Below, one piece after another: positions 63,590 to 64,000 of a stretch of DNA of 64,000 nt (the stretch's first letter is position 1; the number at the start of each line of letters is the position of its first letter). The stretch spans positions 310,001-374,000 of the forward strand of contig NZ_JPRF03000001.1 in NCBI RefSeq assembly GCF_001188955.3, read 5' to 3'. Position numbers and translations under genes: made by a program. This DNA comes from Kitasatospora aureofaciens. GTDB taxonomy: Bacteria; Actinomycetota; Actinomycetes; Streptomycetales; Streptomycetaceae. The notes beneath the pieces were generated by a model. It saw only the letters and a list, made by a program, of their open reading frames with translations. It searched no databases and was not told the origin of the DNA.

Positions 63590-64000
63590 TCAGGCCGCGC
63601 TCTCGCGCAGAGCGCTGCGGGAGACCGGGATCAGGAGGTCGAGGAGCCGCTCGACGACGTCGCGCAGCAGGTCGTCGACGGTCAGCATGCCGACCGGACG
63701 GTCGCCGTCGAGGACGGGCAGGCGGCGCACGCCGGTGTTGCGGAAGGATCGGTACGCGGTGTCGAGGTCGGCATCGCCGGCCACGGTGACGACCGGGGTG
63801 GTCATCAGCTCCGCGACCGGCTGCGCGGGGTGCGGGCCGTGGGCGAGCACGCGGACGGTGAGGTCGCGGTCCGTGAGGATGCCGCACAATCGGCCGTGGT
63901 CGGTGACGAGCACGCAGCCGACCGCCTCCCGCTCCATGACCAGCGCGGCCTCGAAGGCCGTCGTGGCGGGGCGAACGGTGACCGGTGGCGCGGTCATCAA
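63590..64000 (-). CDS. CBS-domain-pair protein (5' end outside window)
   Basis: The 136 visible residues form two CBS domains: Met-Thr-Ala-Pro-Pro-Val-Thr-Val then Gly-Ile-Leu-Thr-Asp-Arg-Asp-Leu, and Leu-Met-Thr-Thr-Pro-Val-Val-Thr-Val then Val-Gly-Met-Leu-Thr-Val-Asp-Asp. This is a Bateman module that binds adenosyl nucleotides. The frame continues past the window edge, so the start is unknown. CBS-pair proteins like Hrp1 belong to the mycobacterial dormancy regulon, consistent with the Hsp20 and PfkB neighbours. Confidence 0.88.
   Translation of the reverse strand: MMTAPPVTVRPATTAFEAALVMEREAVGCVLVTDHGRLCGILTDRDLTVRVLAHGPHPAQPVAELMTTPVVTVAGDADLDTAYRSFRNTGVRRLPVLDGDRPVGMLTVDDLLRDVVERLLDLLIPVSRSALRESAA

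Overview
The window is high-GC actinomycete chromosome, most like Streptomyces or Kitasatospora. The evidence is strong third-position GC bias, many GTG starts and 4-base ATGA/GTGA gene overlaps, an SsgA-like sporulation protein, PucR, TetR and AraC regulators, terminator hairpins without T-tracts, and Ser/Thr kinase, FHA and PP2C signalling genes. No rRNA, tRNA or CRISPR array was seen. The mixture of intact operons with many truncated or frameshifted genes suggests an accessory or chromosome-arm region. Genus assignment is an inference.

Layout. Positions 1-7,300: a frameshifted orphan gene, a cobalamin-riboswitch-controlled metE coupled to an acyl-CoA thioesterase, and two copper-type exported proteins (a Met-rich one and a YcnI-like one that has lost its start). 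Positions 7,684-10,995: a xylose-type ABC transporter operon. Positions 11,250-17,800: regulators (TetR plus quinone oxidoreductase, SsgA-like, PucR, AraC) among relics of a lectin, a LuxR protein and two alpha/beta hydrolases. Positions 17,760-26,731: one tightly overlapping minus-strand operon, dnaK-grpE-cbpA-cbpM-clpB-trx-ZnF(UBP)-[cNMP domain + TrxR-like]. This joins protein refolding to thiol redox chemistry. A second PucR-type regulator lies divergently, followed by an aldehyde dehydrogenase relic and a DUF1931 histone-fold protein.

Positions 30,966-48,475 hold the most interesting block, a signalling island. It contains a Ser/Thr kinase and FHA pair; a STAND ATPase (NLR-like) with a RHIM-like motif at its N-terminus; a 79-residue protein carrying the same motif plus a second motif; a CRP-family regulator; and a divergent operon. 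That operon encodes a class III cyclase-like protein, a small protein, a PP2C phosphatase, a kinase, a TerY-like vWA protein and a small anchored protein. The cyclase-like and small proteins end in the second motif. A 1,503-residue STAND protein with TPR-like repeats and a membrane protein follow. I read this as a candidate amyloid-motif-wired conflict or stress-response system in which the 79-residue protein could bridge the receptor and the cyclase arm.

Positions 48,859-53,100: an electrophile-stress cluster (quinone reductase, aldo/keto reductase, TetR) and a LysR-MFS chimeric ORF. Positions 53,303-58,690: a group-3b-type NAD(P)-linked [NiFe]-hydrogenase operon with its maturation protease and a cNMP-domain protein. 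Positions 58,900-64,000: pfkB, relics of a universal stress protein and of PEP synthase, remains of an integrative element (DUF4913, integrase end), a DUF1876 relic, an Hsp20 and a CBS protein. DnaK, Hsp20, CBS, PfkB, USP and group-3b hydrogenase together resemble a hypoxia/dormancy regulon, but I found no DosR-type box. At least five genes break at short indels, several in C or G runs, so sequencing error has to be excluded before calling them all pseudogenes.
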